64,000 bases of DNA. Source: Delftia acidovorans (GTDB taxonomy: Bacteria; Pseudomonadota; Gammaproteobacteria; Burkholderiales; Burkholderiaceae_C). Below the pieces are notes generated by a model. The model ran no database searches, was not told the origin of the DNA, and saw only the letters and a program-made list of their open reading frames with translations. Of the stretch, positions 37,423 through 47,190 are shown piece by piece. Numbering within the stretch: the stretch's first letter is position 1; the number at the start of each line of letters is the position of its first letter. Both the position numbers and the translations under genes were made by a program. The stretch spans positions 248,001 through 312,000 of the forward strand of contig JAITUC010000031.1 of assembly GCA_031286585.1 (NCBI GenBank). Reading direction: 5' to 3'.

Positions 37423-39057
37423 ATGCATCACAACTGGAGACTGGCGGCTCTGGCTGGCCTGATGGCCGCCGGTGCCGGCCCCAGGGCCTACGCGATCAAT
37501 TTCGAGACCGAAGGCCTGCGGGGGTCTTTCGATTCGTCCATTTCTCTGGGCACGGGGGTACGCGCCCAGTCGTCGGCCTGTGGATTGGTCGTTGCCGGGG
37601 CCACGGGCAACGGCGCGCCTTCGGGCTGCCTCTCGCCCTCATCCGGGATCGGCGATCAAGGCAATCTCAACTATGGCAGGGGCGATGCCTTCACCACCTA
37701 CCTCAAGGGCAGCCACGAACTCCTGTTGAAGTTCCCGGAGGATGTCACGGTGATGGCGCGGGCCAACTGGGTGCGGGATTTCTCCGCGACACATACGACA
37801 GGCGTGCTCAGCGCAACCACGCCGCCCGGCATGGGCGGCCTCACCGGCAGCGCGAGCGAGGATCTGCGTTTCAAGGCCCGCTTGCTGGATCTGTGGGTGA
37901 GCAAGTCCTTTGCCATCGGCGAGCGGCAGGCGCGCGTCCGTGTCGGCAACCAGGTGATCAACTGGGGAGAGAGTCTCTTTTTCCCTGGCGGTATCAACGC
38001 CACCAACGCATTGGACTACATGCGCCTGGCGCAGCCTGGCGTGCAGTTGAAGGAAGCCGTGTTGCCGGCGCCCATGGCCAGCTTCGCGACAGGACTGGGG
38101 CACGGGCTGAACCTGGAGACCTATGCGCAGTTCGGCTGGAACAAGAGCTATCTCCCTCCGGTGGGGAGCTACTGGTCCTCGACGAATTCGCTGGGCAAGG
38201 GAATGGAAGACTTCGGATACGCCGGCAGCAAGGCCCGCAATAGTGGCCAATGGGGCGCATCGCTGCGCTGGCAGCCGCAGGGGTCGGAGCTCAACGTGGG
38301 CATCTATGCCCTGAACTACCACGACAAACTGCCCGCGCTGAAGATTGATCAAGCGACCTTGGCCCCGTCCTGGGTGTATCCGGAAAACCGCAGGCTGTAC
38401 GGCATCAGCGCGAATTTCCCCGTGGGTGATTGGGCCGTGGGCACCGAGCTGTCGTATCGGCCCCGGGATGCCGTGGCCCTGAGCCCCTTGGCTGGCTGCG
38501 CCGACCGTGATGGCCGCTGCTGGGTGGATGAGAAGCGCTTTCAGTGGCATCTGACCGGGGTCTATGCCTTCTCGCCCGCCAATACGCCGGATTTTCTGAA
38601 GCTGATCCGCGCCCAGGCGGCGAACCTGATGGTCGAGACCGTCGTGGTGCACTACCCCGGCATGCGGCGATCCTATGGAGGGGATCCCGTGTCCGCCGGC
38701 TATTGGGGATGGGGCCAGGAAACCGATCCCACGGCGGCGCCGCTCACCGGCGGAACGCGTACCTCGGCGGGTATCGCGCTCGACTTCAGCGTGACTTACG
38801 ACGGAACCCTCATCCCGGGCTGGCAGGTCATCCCGGAGATCTACTACGCGCGGGCACTGACGGGCCGCACGCCGAACGCATCGGCGATGTTCATGAAGGG
38901 GGCCCAACAGATGAACCTGATCGTGACGTTCATCCAAAACCCCGCGAAATGGCAGTTCGCCGTCAACTATGCACGCTTCTGGGGCGGCTCCTCGCCTTTC
39001 GATCAGCCCTTGCGCGACCGCGCCTTCGTCGGCGCCGTGCTGACTCGAAATTTCTGA
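37423..39057 (+). CDS. DUF1302 family outer-membrane protein
   Basis: A 544-residue protein with a Sec signal peptide (LAALAGLMAAGAGPRAYA, then INFETEGLRGSFDSSISLGTGVR). The body is rich in alternating polar/aromatic strands and ends in a phenylalanine (AVLTRNF), both typical of outer-membrane beta-barrels. DUF1302 members are proposed outer-membrane channels for hydrophobic compounds. It lies 37 bases after DUF1329 and 13 bases before the RND exporter gene, so the three probably act as one envelope unit. Confidence 0.85.
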   Translation: MHHNWRLAALAGLMAAGAGPRAYAINFETEGLRGSFDSSISLGTGVRAQSSACGLVVAGATGNGAPSGCLSPSSGIGDQGNLNYGRGDAFTTYLKGSHELLLKFPEDVTVMARANWVRDFSATHTTGVLSATTPPGMGGLTGSASEDLRFKARLLDLWVSKSFAIGERQARVRVGNQVINWGESLFFPGGINATNALDYMRLAQPGVQLKEAVLPAPMASFATGLGHGLNLETYAQFGWNKSYLPPVGSYWSSTNSLGKGMEDFGYAGSKARNSGQWGASLRWQPQGSELNVGIYALNYHDKLPALKIDQATLAPSWVYPENRRLYGISANFPVGDWAVGTELSYRPRDAVALSPLAGCADRDGRCWVDEKRFQWHLTGVYAFSPANTPDFLKLIRAQAANLMVETVVVHYPGMRRSYGGDPVSAGYWGWGQETDPTAAPLTGGTRTSAGIALDFSVTYDGTLIPGWQVIPEIYYARALTGRTPNASAMFMKGAQQMNLIVTFIQNPAKWQFAVNYARFWGGSSPFDQPLRDRAFVGAVLTRNF

Positions 39058-39070
39058 TGGGGAGCCGAAC

Positions 39071-41452
39071 GTGACTTTTGCCGAGCGAAATTCCCAACGC
39101 GGCCTGCTGAAGCGTTTGGAAAGCTGGTTGTTTCAGCGGCGCGTAGCGGTGCTGGGTGTGCTTGCCTTGCTGACGGTCGGCATGGGCTGGTTCGCCAGCC
39201 AGTTGCGGATGGATGCGGGCTTCGAAAAGCAATTGCCGATCGGGCACGAGTATGTGCGGACCTTCAACGACTACCGCAACGACCTGCTCGGCGCCAACCG
39301 ACTGATCATCGCGGTCAAGGTCCGCAAGGGGAACATATGGAGCCCGGCGGCACTTCAGCGCCTGTATGACGTGACGCAGGCGGTGACGTTCATGCCCTAC
39401 GTCGAGCGGGCAAGCGTGCAGTCCCTGTGGACGCCAAACGCCTTTGTCAACGAGATCACGGAAGAGGGCTTCCGCGCCGATCCCCTGGTGCCCGGGGACG
39501 TGACGCCCGACCGGCTGGACGAGTCCACCATCCAGGCCATCGCGCGTTCGACGGCCCAGGGGGGCTTCGTGGGAACCCTGGTCTCACGCGACCAGTCCAG
39601 TGCCATGGTGACGGCCGATCTGTCCGAAGTCGACGCCCAGGGCCGGCACATGGACTATGTCGAATTCAACCATGAGCTCGAGCGCGTCCTACGCGCGAAA
39701 TTTGAAGACGACGCCTTCGAGATCCAGATCATCGGCTTTGCCAAGCAGATCGGCGACATTGCCGATGGCGCCTCCGCGGTCCTGCTGTTCTGCGGTGTGG
39801 CGCTGCTGCTCACGGCGCTGGCGGTGTATGGCTACTGCCGCTCATGGCGGCTGACCCTGCTGCCCATCGTCTGTTCGCTCTCCTCGCTGGTATGGCAGTT
39901 CGGGGCCCTGCGGATTCTGGGCTATGGCCTCGATCCCCTGGGTGTGCTCGTCCCCTTCCTGGTGTTCGCGATCGGGGTGTCCCACGGCGTGCAGCAGATC
40001 AACCACATCGTGCGCGAAGTGGCCCATGGCAAGAGCTGCGACGAAGCGGCCCGCTCGGCCTTCACGGGCTTGCTGATCCCCGGGACGCTGGCCCTGGTGA
40101 CGGCTTTCGTCACCTTCATCACGCTGCTGATGATCCCGATCCCCATGGTTCGGGAGCTGGCCATCACCGCTGCGCTGGGCGTGGCATTCAAGATCGTGAC
40201 CAACCTGGTCATGCTGCCCGTGGCAGCCTCGCTGATGAGGGTCGATCAAGCCTACGCTCTTCGCGTCGAGCAGATGACGGTCCGCCGGCAGCGCTGGTTG
40301 CGCCTGCTGGCGCAAGTAGCCGTTCCGCGCAATGCGGTCGTGGTGCTGGCCATTGCCGCCGTGGTGCTGGGGGCCGCCGTCTGGAACAGCCGCGACCGTG
40401 TCGTCGGTACGCTCGAAGCAGGCGCGCCCGAGCTGCGTCCCGAGGCCCGTTTCAACCGCGATGCATTGGCGATCGCATCCGGATACGACCTGGGCCTGGA
40501 CTGGCTGAGCGTGATCTTCGAGGCGCCCCCGCAGTCGTGCGACAACGTCGCCGTCGGCCAATACCAGGATCGTTTCGTCTGGGCCATGCAGGGTGTGCCG
40601 GGTGTGCTGTCGATCACCTCTTTCTCGTCGGCACTGCGCCAGTACAACGAAGGCTACAACGAGGGCAACCCGAAGATGGGGGCGGTCCCCATCGACAGCG
40701 GCAACTACGCGGCGCTGGCCGTGGAGATCGCACGCAGTCCCGGGACCATGCGCAAGGACTGCAGCATGACGGCCGTGCATCTGTTCCTCTCCGACCACAA
40801 GGCCACCACCATCGAGGGCGTGGTTTCGGCGGTCAAGGCGTTCCGCCAGCGCGAACAGCTGCCAGGCGTCGCGATTCGCCTCGCGTCGGGCAACGCCGGC
40901 GTCCTGGCCGCGGTCAACGAGGAGATCGAACACAGCGAGCTGCCCATGATGCTGTACGTCTACGCAGCCATCGTCGGACTGATCCTGCTGGTCTACCGGG
41001 ATGTGCGGGCCGTGCTGGTGTGCTGCCTGCCCTTGGCGATCAGCACCTTCATCGGCTACTGGTTCATGAAGGAACTGCAGATCGGCCTGACCGTTGCCAC
41101 GCTGCCTGTCATGGTGCTCGCGGTAGGGATTGGCGTGGACTACGCGTTCTACATCTACAACCGGCTGCAGCTGCACATGGCCAGCGGGCAAGGCATCGTC
41201 AAGGCGCTGGAGCACTCCATTCTCGAGGTCGGGGCAGCGACCATTTTCACGGCGATCACGCTGGCCATCGGCGTGGCGACCTGGAGCTTCTCGTCGCTGA
41301 AGTTCCAGTCGGACATGGGCAAGCTCCTGGCCTTCATGTTCATGGTGAACATGGTGATGGCCATGACGGTGCTGCCGGCATTCGCGGTGTGGCTCGAGAA
41401 GGCGCTGCCGCGCCGAGGGCCGGTCCGGGCCGTGGGCCTGATGGCGCATTGA
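39071..41452 (+). CDS. MMPL/HAE3-type RND exporter
   Basis: A 793-residue inner-membrane RND protein with two repeats of one plus five membrane helices flanking periplasmic loops. Landmarks are VPFLVFAIGVSHGVQQINHI at the first helix-4 position and TLPVMVLAVGIGVDYAFYIYNRL in the second half, where GVDYAFY is the MMPL-type proton-relay motif. It is shorter than AcrB-class pumps and belongs with the hopanoid/lipid-transporting HAE3 or MmpL-like group. The start is GTG 39071 with GGGGAG upstream. It is coupled to a Ycf48-like gene, a combination that recurs with DUF1302/DUF1329. Confidence 0.87.
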   Translation: MTFAERNSQRGLLKRLESWLFQRRVAVLGVLALLTVGMGWFASQLRMDAGFEKQLPIGHEYVRTFNDYRNDLLGANRLIIAVKVRKGNIWSPAALQRLYDVTQAVTFMPYVERASVQSLWTPNAFVNEITEEGFRADPLVPGDVTPDRLDESTIQAIARSTAQGGFVGTLVSRDQSSAMVTADLSEVDAQGRHMDYVEFNHELERVLRAKFEDDAFEIQIIGFAKQIGDIADGASAVLLFCGVALLLTALAVYGYCRSWRLTLLPIVCSLSSLVWQFGALRILGYGLDPLGVLVPFLVFAIGVSHGVQQINHIVREVAHGKSCDEAARSAFTGLLIPGTLALVTAFVTFITLLMIPIPMVRELAITAALGVAFKIVTNLVMLPVAASLMRVDQAYALRVEQMTVRRQRWLRLLAQVAVPRNAVVVLAIAAVVLGAAVWNSRDRVVGTLEAGAPELRPEARFNRDALAIASGYDLGLDWLSVIFEAPPQSCDNVAVGQYQDRFVWAMQGVPGVLSITSFSSALRQYNEGYNEGNPKMGAVPIDSGNYAALAVEIARSPGTMRKDCSMTAVHLFLSDHKATTIEGVVSAVKAFRQREQLPGVAIRLASGNAGVLAAVNEEIEHSELPMMLYVYAAIVGLILLVYRDVRAVLVCCLPLAISTFIGYWFMKELQIGLTVATLPVMVLAVGIGVDYAFYIYNRLQLHMASGQGIVKALEHSILEVGAATIFTAITLAIGVATWSFSSLKFQSDMGKLLAFMFMVNMVMAMTVLPAFAVWLEKALPRRGPVRAVGLMAH

Positions 41453-41460
41453 ACGCGGGG

Positions 41461-42444
41461 ATGACGATGACAAGACGTTTGCATAAATGGGCGGCCTGGG
41501 GACTGGCAGGGGCCGTTGCCTCCGCGGCCTGGGCAATGGACGAAGTCAAACCCGTACCGGCCATGGCATCGGCCATTGCGACCCAGGCTGCCATGCTGGG
41601 CAGCACGTGGGCGGGAACACGGGCCGTGGCGGTCGGCGATCGCGGCGTGGTGCTGCTGTCGGACGATGGCGGCGCACGGTGGCGTCAGGCGCGGTCGGTG
41701 CCGGTCTCCTTCACGTTGACATCGGTGAGTTTTGCCGACGCGCAGCATGGCTGGGCCGTAGGGCACGGCGGGACGGTGATCGTGACGCGCGATGGCGGAG
41801 AAACCTGGCGCGTTCAGCGGGTCGTCACGACGGAGGATCGGCCGCTGTTCTCCGTGCACTTCTTCGATGCGAATTCCGGCGTCGCGGTTGGGCTGTGGTC
41901 GCTGGTCCTGGTGACGTCCGATGGCGGTGAAACCTGGCAGGAGCGGCCATTGCAGCCCATGCCCGGCGCCAGGAAGGCCGACCTCAATCTGCTGGGCCTC
42001 TTTGCCGGCACCGATGGCGTGCTCTTTGCCGCCGCGGAGCGCGGCCAGGTCCTGCGCAGCGACGACCGCGGTGCCACCTGGACATACCTTTCCACGGGCT
42101 ACAGCGGAAGCCTGTGGTGCGGCGCCGTGTTGGCGGATGGTGCGCTGCTCGTCGGCGGGCAGCGCGGCACGCTGCTGCGCAGCGAGGACCACGGCCAGAC
42201 CTGGAAGCCCTTGCGGCTGGACACCAAAAGCTCGGTCACCGGCATTGCCGCTGCGGCGAGGGGGGTGACGCTGGTGGGGCTCGACGGACTTCTGGCGCGC
42301 AGCGGCGATGGCCGCGATTTCACGATCGAAGCCAGGCCCGACGGGGTGGCGATCACCTCCACGCTGGCGACGCCGCGCGATGGGGGCGGGCAAGCGCTGC
42401 TGTTCACACGCCGGGGCGTGGTGCGCGGCGGTGGGCCGCCCTGA
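41461..42444 (+). CDS. Ycf48/Hcf136-like beta-propeller protein
   Basis: A 327-residue exported protein with an N-terminal signal (KWAAWGLAGAVASAAWA) and a series of BNR/Asp-box-like repeats: LLSDDGGARW, VTRDGGETW, VTSDGGETW, LRSDDRGATW and LRSEDHGQTW. These predict a seven-bladed periplasmic propeller similar to the photosystem II assembly factor Ycf48. In non-photosynthetic bacteria such proteins accompany RND exporters; the role is probably assembly or support of the transporter. ATG 41467 is an alternative start. It follows the exporter by eight bases. Confidence 0.85.
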   Translation: MTMTRRLHKWAAWGLAGAVASAAWAMDEVKPVPAMASAIATQAAMLGSTWAGTRAVAVGDRGVVLLSDDGGARWRQARSVPVSFTLTSVSFADAQHGWAVGHGGTVIVTRDGGETWRVQRVVTTEDRPLFSVHFFDANSGVAVGLWSLVLVTSDGGETWQERPLQPMPGARKADLNLLGLFAGTDGVLFAAAERGQVLRSDDRGATWTYLSTGYSGSLWCGAVLADGALLVGGQRGTLLRSEDHGQTWKPLRLDTKSSVTGIAAAARGVTLVGLDGLLARSGDGRDFTIEARPDGVAITSTLATPRDGGGQALLFTRRGVVRGGGPP

Positions 42445-42517
42445 GGCATTGGCGTCTCTTGCCAGCCTGAGACCTCGCCACCGCCCCTTTTCAATTTCAT
42501 CCAACCAGGAGACCAAG

Positions 42518-44014
42518 GTGATTAACCAACCTCATGCCGCGCTCGTGAACGGCCAGCATCTCGACTTTATTGTCGTGGGCGCCGGCATCTCGGGTCTTGG
42601 TGCGACCTACAACACGCACAAGCGATTTCCCGATCATTCATTCGCCGTGCTCGAAGCCATGGACGGTTTCGGGGGCACCTGGTGGACGCACCGCTACCCC
42701 GGCGCGCGTTCGGACAGCGATTGCTACACCTACGGCTACAGCTTCAAGCCCTGGGAAACGGGCCGCGCCATCGGCACGGCCGACGAGATCCGTGCCTACT
42801 TGGGCGAGCTGATCGAAGAGAACCACCTGGCGCGCCACATCCACTACGGACACAGGATCACGGCGGCCCGCTGGTCATCCCCGGACAAGTGCTGGACGCT
42901 GGAGGTCACTCGCACCCATTCGGGCGAAACGCTGACGCTGACGACCAGCTTTCTCTGGATGTGCTCCGGTTACTACGACCACACCAAGGGCTACACGCCC
43001 GAGTGGCCCGGGATGGATGATTTCAAGGGGCAGTGGGTGCATCCGCAGCACTGGCCCCAGGAGCTCGACTGCACGGGCAAGAGGGTGGTCGTCATCGGTT
43101 CAGGCGCCACGGCCGCTACCTTGATCCCGTCGTTGGCGGACACCGTTGCGCACGTGACCATGTTGCAGCGCTCGCCCACGTTTTTCGCGGCGGATTCCCC
43201 CATCCATCCGCTGGAGACACAGCTGCGCGAACTGGATGTGCGCCCCGACTGGGTGCACGAGATCATGCGGCGCGCATTCGTTGCCAAGGTGGACGGCGAA
43301 GTCCGCATGTCCTTCGAGCATCCCGAGGAGATGCGCGCGTGGATTCTTGAGCAGGCGCGCGCGCTCCTGCCCGAGGGCTTCGACGTGGACAAGCATTTCA
43401 ACCCGAGCTATCGCCCATGGCAGCAACGCATCGCGCTGGTTCCTGACGGCGACCTGTTTGCCGCCATCCGCTGCGGCAAGGCGTCGGTGGTGACCGACGG
43501 TATCGAGCGCTTCGACGCCACGGGTATCCAGTTGACCAGTGGAGCGCATCTTGATGCCGACGTCATCGTCACCGCGACGGGCTTCAACATGCAGGTGTTC
43601 GGGGGCGTGCCATTTTTCGTTGACGGCGAGGCGGTGGACTTCGCCAAGCGCGTCAGCTACCGCGGCGTGATGATCGAAGGCATTCCCAACATGGCCTACG
43701 TCATGGGCTACTTCCGCTCAAGCTGGACGCTGCGCGCGGACCTGGTCACCGACCTGGTGTGCCGCATCGCCGAGCACATGGAGAGGGAAGGCCACGGCAT
43801 CGTGGTTCCCACCGTGCCTGCCGCGGACGCCGGCATGCCGCGCCTGCCCTGGATTGATTCGGAGAACGTCAACTCGGGCTACATCATGCGGGCCCTGCAC
43901 CTGCTGCCCCGCCAGGGCGATCGCCATCCCTGGAAGCAAGGCCTGGAGTACGAAGAGGAGCGGGTCTCCTTCCCCGCGGTGCGGCCTGACGAAGAGGCCC
44001 TGACATACCGCTGA
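42518..44014 (+). CDS. Baeyer-Villiger-type flavin monooxygenase 1
   Basis: A 498-residue NAD(P)H-dependent, FAD-binding monooxygenase. The FAD motif is DFIVVGAGISGLG (residues 16-28), followed by GGTWWTHRYPGARSDSD. The Baeyer-Villiger fingerprint FKGQWVHPQHWP (F-x-G-x3-H-x3-W-P) is at 169-180. The second dinucleotide motif [13 protein letters not shown] is at 190-202 and the late ATGFN at the hinge. Type I BVMOs turn ketones into esters or lactones. The start is GTG 42518 after AGGAGA. It shares about the same architecture as the second monooxygenase at 50441, but the two are clearly different proteins. Confidence 0.9.
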   Translation: MINQPHAALVNGQHLDFIVVGAGISGLGATYNTHKRFPDHSFAVLEAMDGFGGTWWTHRYPGARSDSDCYTYGYSFKPWETGRAIGTADEIRAYLGELIEENHLARHIHYGHRITAARWSSPDKCWTLEVTRTHSGETLTLTTSFLWMCSGYYDHTKGYTPEWPGMDDFKGQWVHPQHWPQELDCTGKRVVVIGSGATAATLIPSLADTVAHVTMLQRSPTFFAADSPIHPLETQLRELDVRPDWVHEIMRRAFVAKVDGEVRMSFEHPEEMRAWILEQARALLPEGFDVDKHFNPSYRPWQQRIALVPDGDLFAAIRCGKASVVTDGIERFDATGIQLTSGAHLDADVIVTATGFNMQVFGGVPFFVDGEAVDFAKRVSYRGVMIEGIPNMAYVMGYFRSSWTLRADLVTDLVCRIAEHMEREGHGIVVPTVPAADAGMPRLPWIDSENVNSGYIMRALHLLPRQGDRHPWKQGLEYEEERVSFPAVRPDEEALTYR

Positions 44015-44066
44015 TCGCTCGCGACGCCAGCGACCCCTTCATCACTCCAAAAAAGAAAGCCATTCC

Positions 44067-45005
44067 ATGTCACTCGATCCCCATATCGCCGGCGCCATGC
44101 AGATGCTGGCCGAGGCTGGCGCGAAGCCGCTGCACGAAGGAACGCCCGAGGAGGGCAGGGCCTTCTATCTGGCGACGACGGCCGGCGCACTGACGCCCGA
44201 GCAAGTCGTCCCCGTGGCACACGTTCAGGACACCAGCGTCGGTGGCGCTGTCGGGCCACTGAAGGCCCGCCTGTACCGCCCCGAAGGCGACGGGCCGTTT
44301 CCGACCGTGGCCTATTTCCACGGCGGCGGATTCGTCATCGGCGACCTGGACACGCACGACAACATCTGCCGCGACATCTGCCGTGGCGCCAGGGCCGTGG
44401 TGGTCTCCGTGGACTACCGGCTGGCGCCCGAACATGCCTTTCCCGCCGGCATTGAAGACGCCGTCGCGGCCACGAAATGGATCGTGGCGCATGCAAGCGA
44501 GCTGGGCGGGAGCCGCATCGTCGGCGTCGCTGGCGACAGCGCGGGCGGCAACTTCTCGGCGGTCGTCGCTCAGCGGTTGCGCGATGACGGTATCCCGCTG
44601 GCAGCGCAGTTCCTCATCTATCCCGCCGTCGATCATGTGGCGGCGCAATACCCCAGCGTCGCGGAGAACGGCGAGGGATATCTGCTCGATGTGGCCACCA
44701 TCGACTGGTTCTACGGCCACTACGCCGGCACTCATCCAGACCCGATGGATCCACGCCTGGCGCCGTTGCAGGCCAAGGACCTGAGCCGGTTGGCACCGGC
44801 GCTGGTGGTCACGGCGCAATTCGATCCGTTGCGCGACTCGGGCGCCGCCTATGCCGCGGCCATGAACGCGGCCGGCAGCCCCGCCAAGCATATGCCGGGC
44901 CCCGGAATGATCCATGGCTTCTTTGAAATGGGACCGTGGTCGCCAGGCGCGCAACAGCTGATGCAGCGCAGCATCCAGCAATTCGGGGCGATGTTGCACG
45001 AATGA
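44067..45005 (+). CDS. Alpha/beta hydrolase, hormone-sensitive-lipase family esterase
   Basis: A 312-residue cytoplasmic carboxylesterase. HSL-family landmarks are the oxyanion motif HGGGF (residues 85-89), DYRLAPEHAFPA, the nucleophile GDSAGG with S158, a catalytic aspartate in QFDPLRDSG and histidine in GMIHGFFEM. It probably hydrolyses the ester or lactone made by an adjacent monooxygenase (inference). It follows the monooxygenase by 52 bases and precedes a membrane protein gene. Confidence 0.9.
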   Translation: MSLDPHIAGAMQMLAEAGAKPLHEGTPEEGRAFYLATTAGALTPEQVVPVAHVQDTSVGGAVGPLKARLYRPEGDGPFPTVAYFHGGGFVIGDLDTHDNICRDICRGARAVVVSVDYRLAPEHAFPAGIEDAVAATKWIVAHASELGGSRIVGVAGDSAGGNFSAVVAQRLRDDGIPLAAQFLIYPAVDHVAAQYPSVAENGEGYLLDVATIDWFYGHYAGTHPDPMDPRLAPLQAKDLSRLAPALVVTAQFDPLRDSGAAYAAAMNAAGSPAKHMPGPGMIHGFFEMGPWSPGAQQLMQRSIQQFGAMLHE

Positions 45006-45073
45006 ACCGAGGGCCGGCACGCCTGTGCCGGCTCGAGATCAATGCGCTCGACTCTCACCGAGGCCCAATCACC

Positions 45074-45772
45074 ATGAATACGATTTTCCTTTTGCTGGCC
45101 GATGTCCTGCTGATCCTTGCCGGGATCATCTATGGCGCGAAATTTCTCAAGAAGCGCAATTATCTGTGCGGGATCGAATGGTTCGTCATGGCCATCTCAG
45201 GCTCCCACTTCCTTTTGTGGGCGCTCTTTGGATGGGAGTTCGGCTACAGCGTTGCGCATTTCTTCGACGCGTTCTCGCGGTCCTTCGGTTTTCCGGTGGT
45301 GGCGGTCGCGGGCATGATGGTGGTGACCCACAGCTACCAGCCTTCGCGCCTCGCGGATGTCCTGTATTTCCTGCTCGGTTTCGCTGGCGCCGCCGTGCTT
45401 GTGGCGGCCGACCATTCGCCGGCATTCGTGGTCTACAAGCCGCCGTTCTACCTCCTGACGGGCTTGGTCTTCCTGGCCTATCTGACGTACTTCGCCTGGA
45501 GGCTGCACAAAGCGGGGGAAGCGCTGCATGCGATGGGCACGGCGCTCGTTGCGCTGAGCGGCCAGGCCATCGCCGTCTTCTACGACTATGTCCCGATACC
45601 CGGCGACGACGCGGACCGCACGGTGTTCTATACCGCGGCCTTGTCCGTCTGGGCTTTCATGATGGTCGAGCTGTACTACGGCTACTGCGCACTCGAGCGT
45701 GCCACCCAGGCGCGGTCCAGTGCCTATTGCAGCCAGCCGCTTGCCAAGACCCGTTTGCGCCGTCACGCCTGA
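45074..45772 (+). CDS. Seven-helix-like membrane protein of unknown function
   Basis: A 232-residue integral-membrane protein with about six to seven hydrophobic segments, beginning NTIFLLLADVLLILAGIIYGAKFLKKRN. Charged loops contain RLADV, HSYQPS and the segment FYDYVPIPGDDADRTVFYTAALSVWAFMMVELYYGY. I do not recognise the family. Its location in the middle of the enzyme genes suggests transport or sensing of a pathway compound, but nothing in the sequence decides this. Confidence 0.65.
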   Translation: MNTIFLLLADVLLILAGIIYGAKFLKKRNYLCGIEWFVMAISGSHFLLWALFGWEFGYSVAHFFDAFSRSFGFPVVAVAGMMVVTHSYQPSRLADVLYFLLGFAGAAVLVAADHSPAFVVYKPPFYLLTGLVFLAYLTYFAWRLHKAGEALHAMGTALVALSGQAIAVFYDYVPIPGDDADRTVFYTAALSVWAFMMVELYYGYCALERATQARSSAYCSQPLAKTRLRRHA

Positions 45773-45818
45773 CAGCGCGCAAAGACCCACTCGTCGCTCA
45801 ATCCTTTGGAGTGCAATC

Positions 45819-47156
45819 ATGGCTCACTGGCCAGACCTGGCTTCCCGTTCCCGGGAACTGTATGAACGCGGCTTGAAAGTGCTGCCCGGCGGCATCACGC
45901 GCACATTGCCATGGCAGGAACCTTTTCCGGTCTATGCCTCGTATGGCGAAGGGGCCTACGTGGTCGACGTCGATGGAACGCGCCGCCTTGACCTGCTGAA
46001 CAACTTTGCCTCTCTGATCCACGGTCACGCGCATCCAGGCGTCGTGCAAGCCGTCCGGCACCAGGTCGGTCATGGAACGGCCTTCACGCTTCCCACGGAG
46101 CAGGAGGTCGCGTTGGCGGAAACCCTGTGCGAACGGGCAGAGAGCTTCGAGCAGGTGCGATTCTGCAACTCGGGTTCGGAAGCTGTCATGAGCGCGATCA
46201 AAGCCGCCCGTGCGATCACGGGCCGCTCCAAGATCGTCAAGGCGGAGGGCGTCTATCACGGCGCCTACGACTATGCCGAGGTCAGCCTCGATTCTTCACC
46301 GTCGAACTGGGGCGGGGATCCGAACTCGATCGGCTACTCGAAAGGGGTGCCCAAGGGGGTGACCGACGACGTTGTGGTCATCCCCTTCAACGACGTCGAA
46401 GCCTCCGAACGGATCATCCGCGCGAATGCGGCGGACATCGCGGCTGTCCTGCTCGACGCGGCGCCAAGCTACTTGGGTTTCATTCAAGCCTCCCGGCGCT
46501 TCACCGACATGATTGAACGCGTGACCCGCGAGATCGGAGCGCTTTTCATTCTTGACGAAGTCATCTCGTTCCGGTCTCACACCGGTGGCGCTCAAACGCT
46601 GCTGGGCATCCATCCGGATCTGACCACCTTGGGCAAGATCATCGGTGGCGGCTTTCCGGTCGGCGCGGTGGCGGGGCGGCGTGAATTCATGCAGATCTAC
46701 GACCATCGCCAAGGCAAGCCCGGCCTGCCCTGGAGCGGCACCTTCACGGCCAATCCGGTCACGATGACCGCGGGCAAAGTCACGCTGGATCTGCTCGATG
46801 ACAGCGCGATCGATCGCATGGCACAGCTGACTTCCAGGCTGGTGGGGGCGCTGAACCAGGCGTTTGCACGGTCCGGCTTTCCTGGGCAGGTCACGGGCTT
46901 CGGGTCGAGCTTCATGGTGTTCGGCCATCAGCGGCAGGTGACCGATTACCGCTCCGGCTATTCCAGCCCTGAGGAAGCGAAGCGCGTTGTCGCACTTCAA
47001 CGCGCCTTGACGCTGGCGGGCTTCCATATTGCCCGCACCGGCAAGGCATTCCTTTCCACCCCGATGACCGAAGCCGACATCGAAAGCTTCATCAGCGCCG
47101 TCAGCCGCATCGTCGATGCGCGGCTGGAGCCGGTGGGCACGGGGGCGGTGTCATGA
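45819..47156 (+). CDS. Class III aminotransferase, glutamate-1-semialdehyde aminomutase-like
   Basis: A 445-residue PLP enzyme. The cofactor lysine K273 is in TTLGKIIGGGFPVGAVAG and the ring-binding D246 in FILDEVISFR. FCNSGSEAVMSAIKAARA and YHGAYDYAEV are further family segments. It resembles GSA aminomutase, but the context excludes haem synthesis as a simple explanation, so it probably transaminates or isomerises an amino-ketone or amino-aldehyde of the pathway. GTG or ATG choices are limited; ATG 45819 gives the natural start. Confidence 0.87.
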   Translation: MAHWPDLASRSRELYERGLKVLPGGITRTLPWQEPFPVYASYGEGAYVVDVDGTRRLDLLNNFASLIHGHAHPGVVQAVRHQVGHGTAFTLPTEQEVALAETLCERAESFEQVRFCNSGSEAVMSAIKAARAITGRSKIVKAEGVYHGAYDYAEVSLDSSPSNWGGDPNSIGYSKGVPKGVTDDVVVIPFNDVEASERIIRANAADIAAVLLDAAPSYLGFIQASRRFTDMIERVTREIGALFILDEVISFRSHTGGAQTLLGIHPDLTTLGKIIGGGFPVGAVAGRREFMQIYDHRQGKPGLPWSGTFTANPVTMTAGKVTLDLLDDSAIDRMAQLTSRLVGALNQAFARSGFPGQVTGFGSSFMVFGHQRQVTDYRSGYSSPEEAKRVVALQRALTLAGFHIARTGKAFLSTPMTEADIESFISAVSRIVDARLEPVGTGAVS

Positions 47157-47190
47157 CTTTTCCCAAGAACCTGCGAGCGAGGGCCACACC

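Noticed and set aside
39842-41536. Long open frames on the minus strand and in another plus frame across the RND exporter gene
   Set aside because: The exporter frame has clear membrane-helix and MMPL motifs; the others give low-complexity products without signals.
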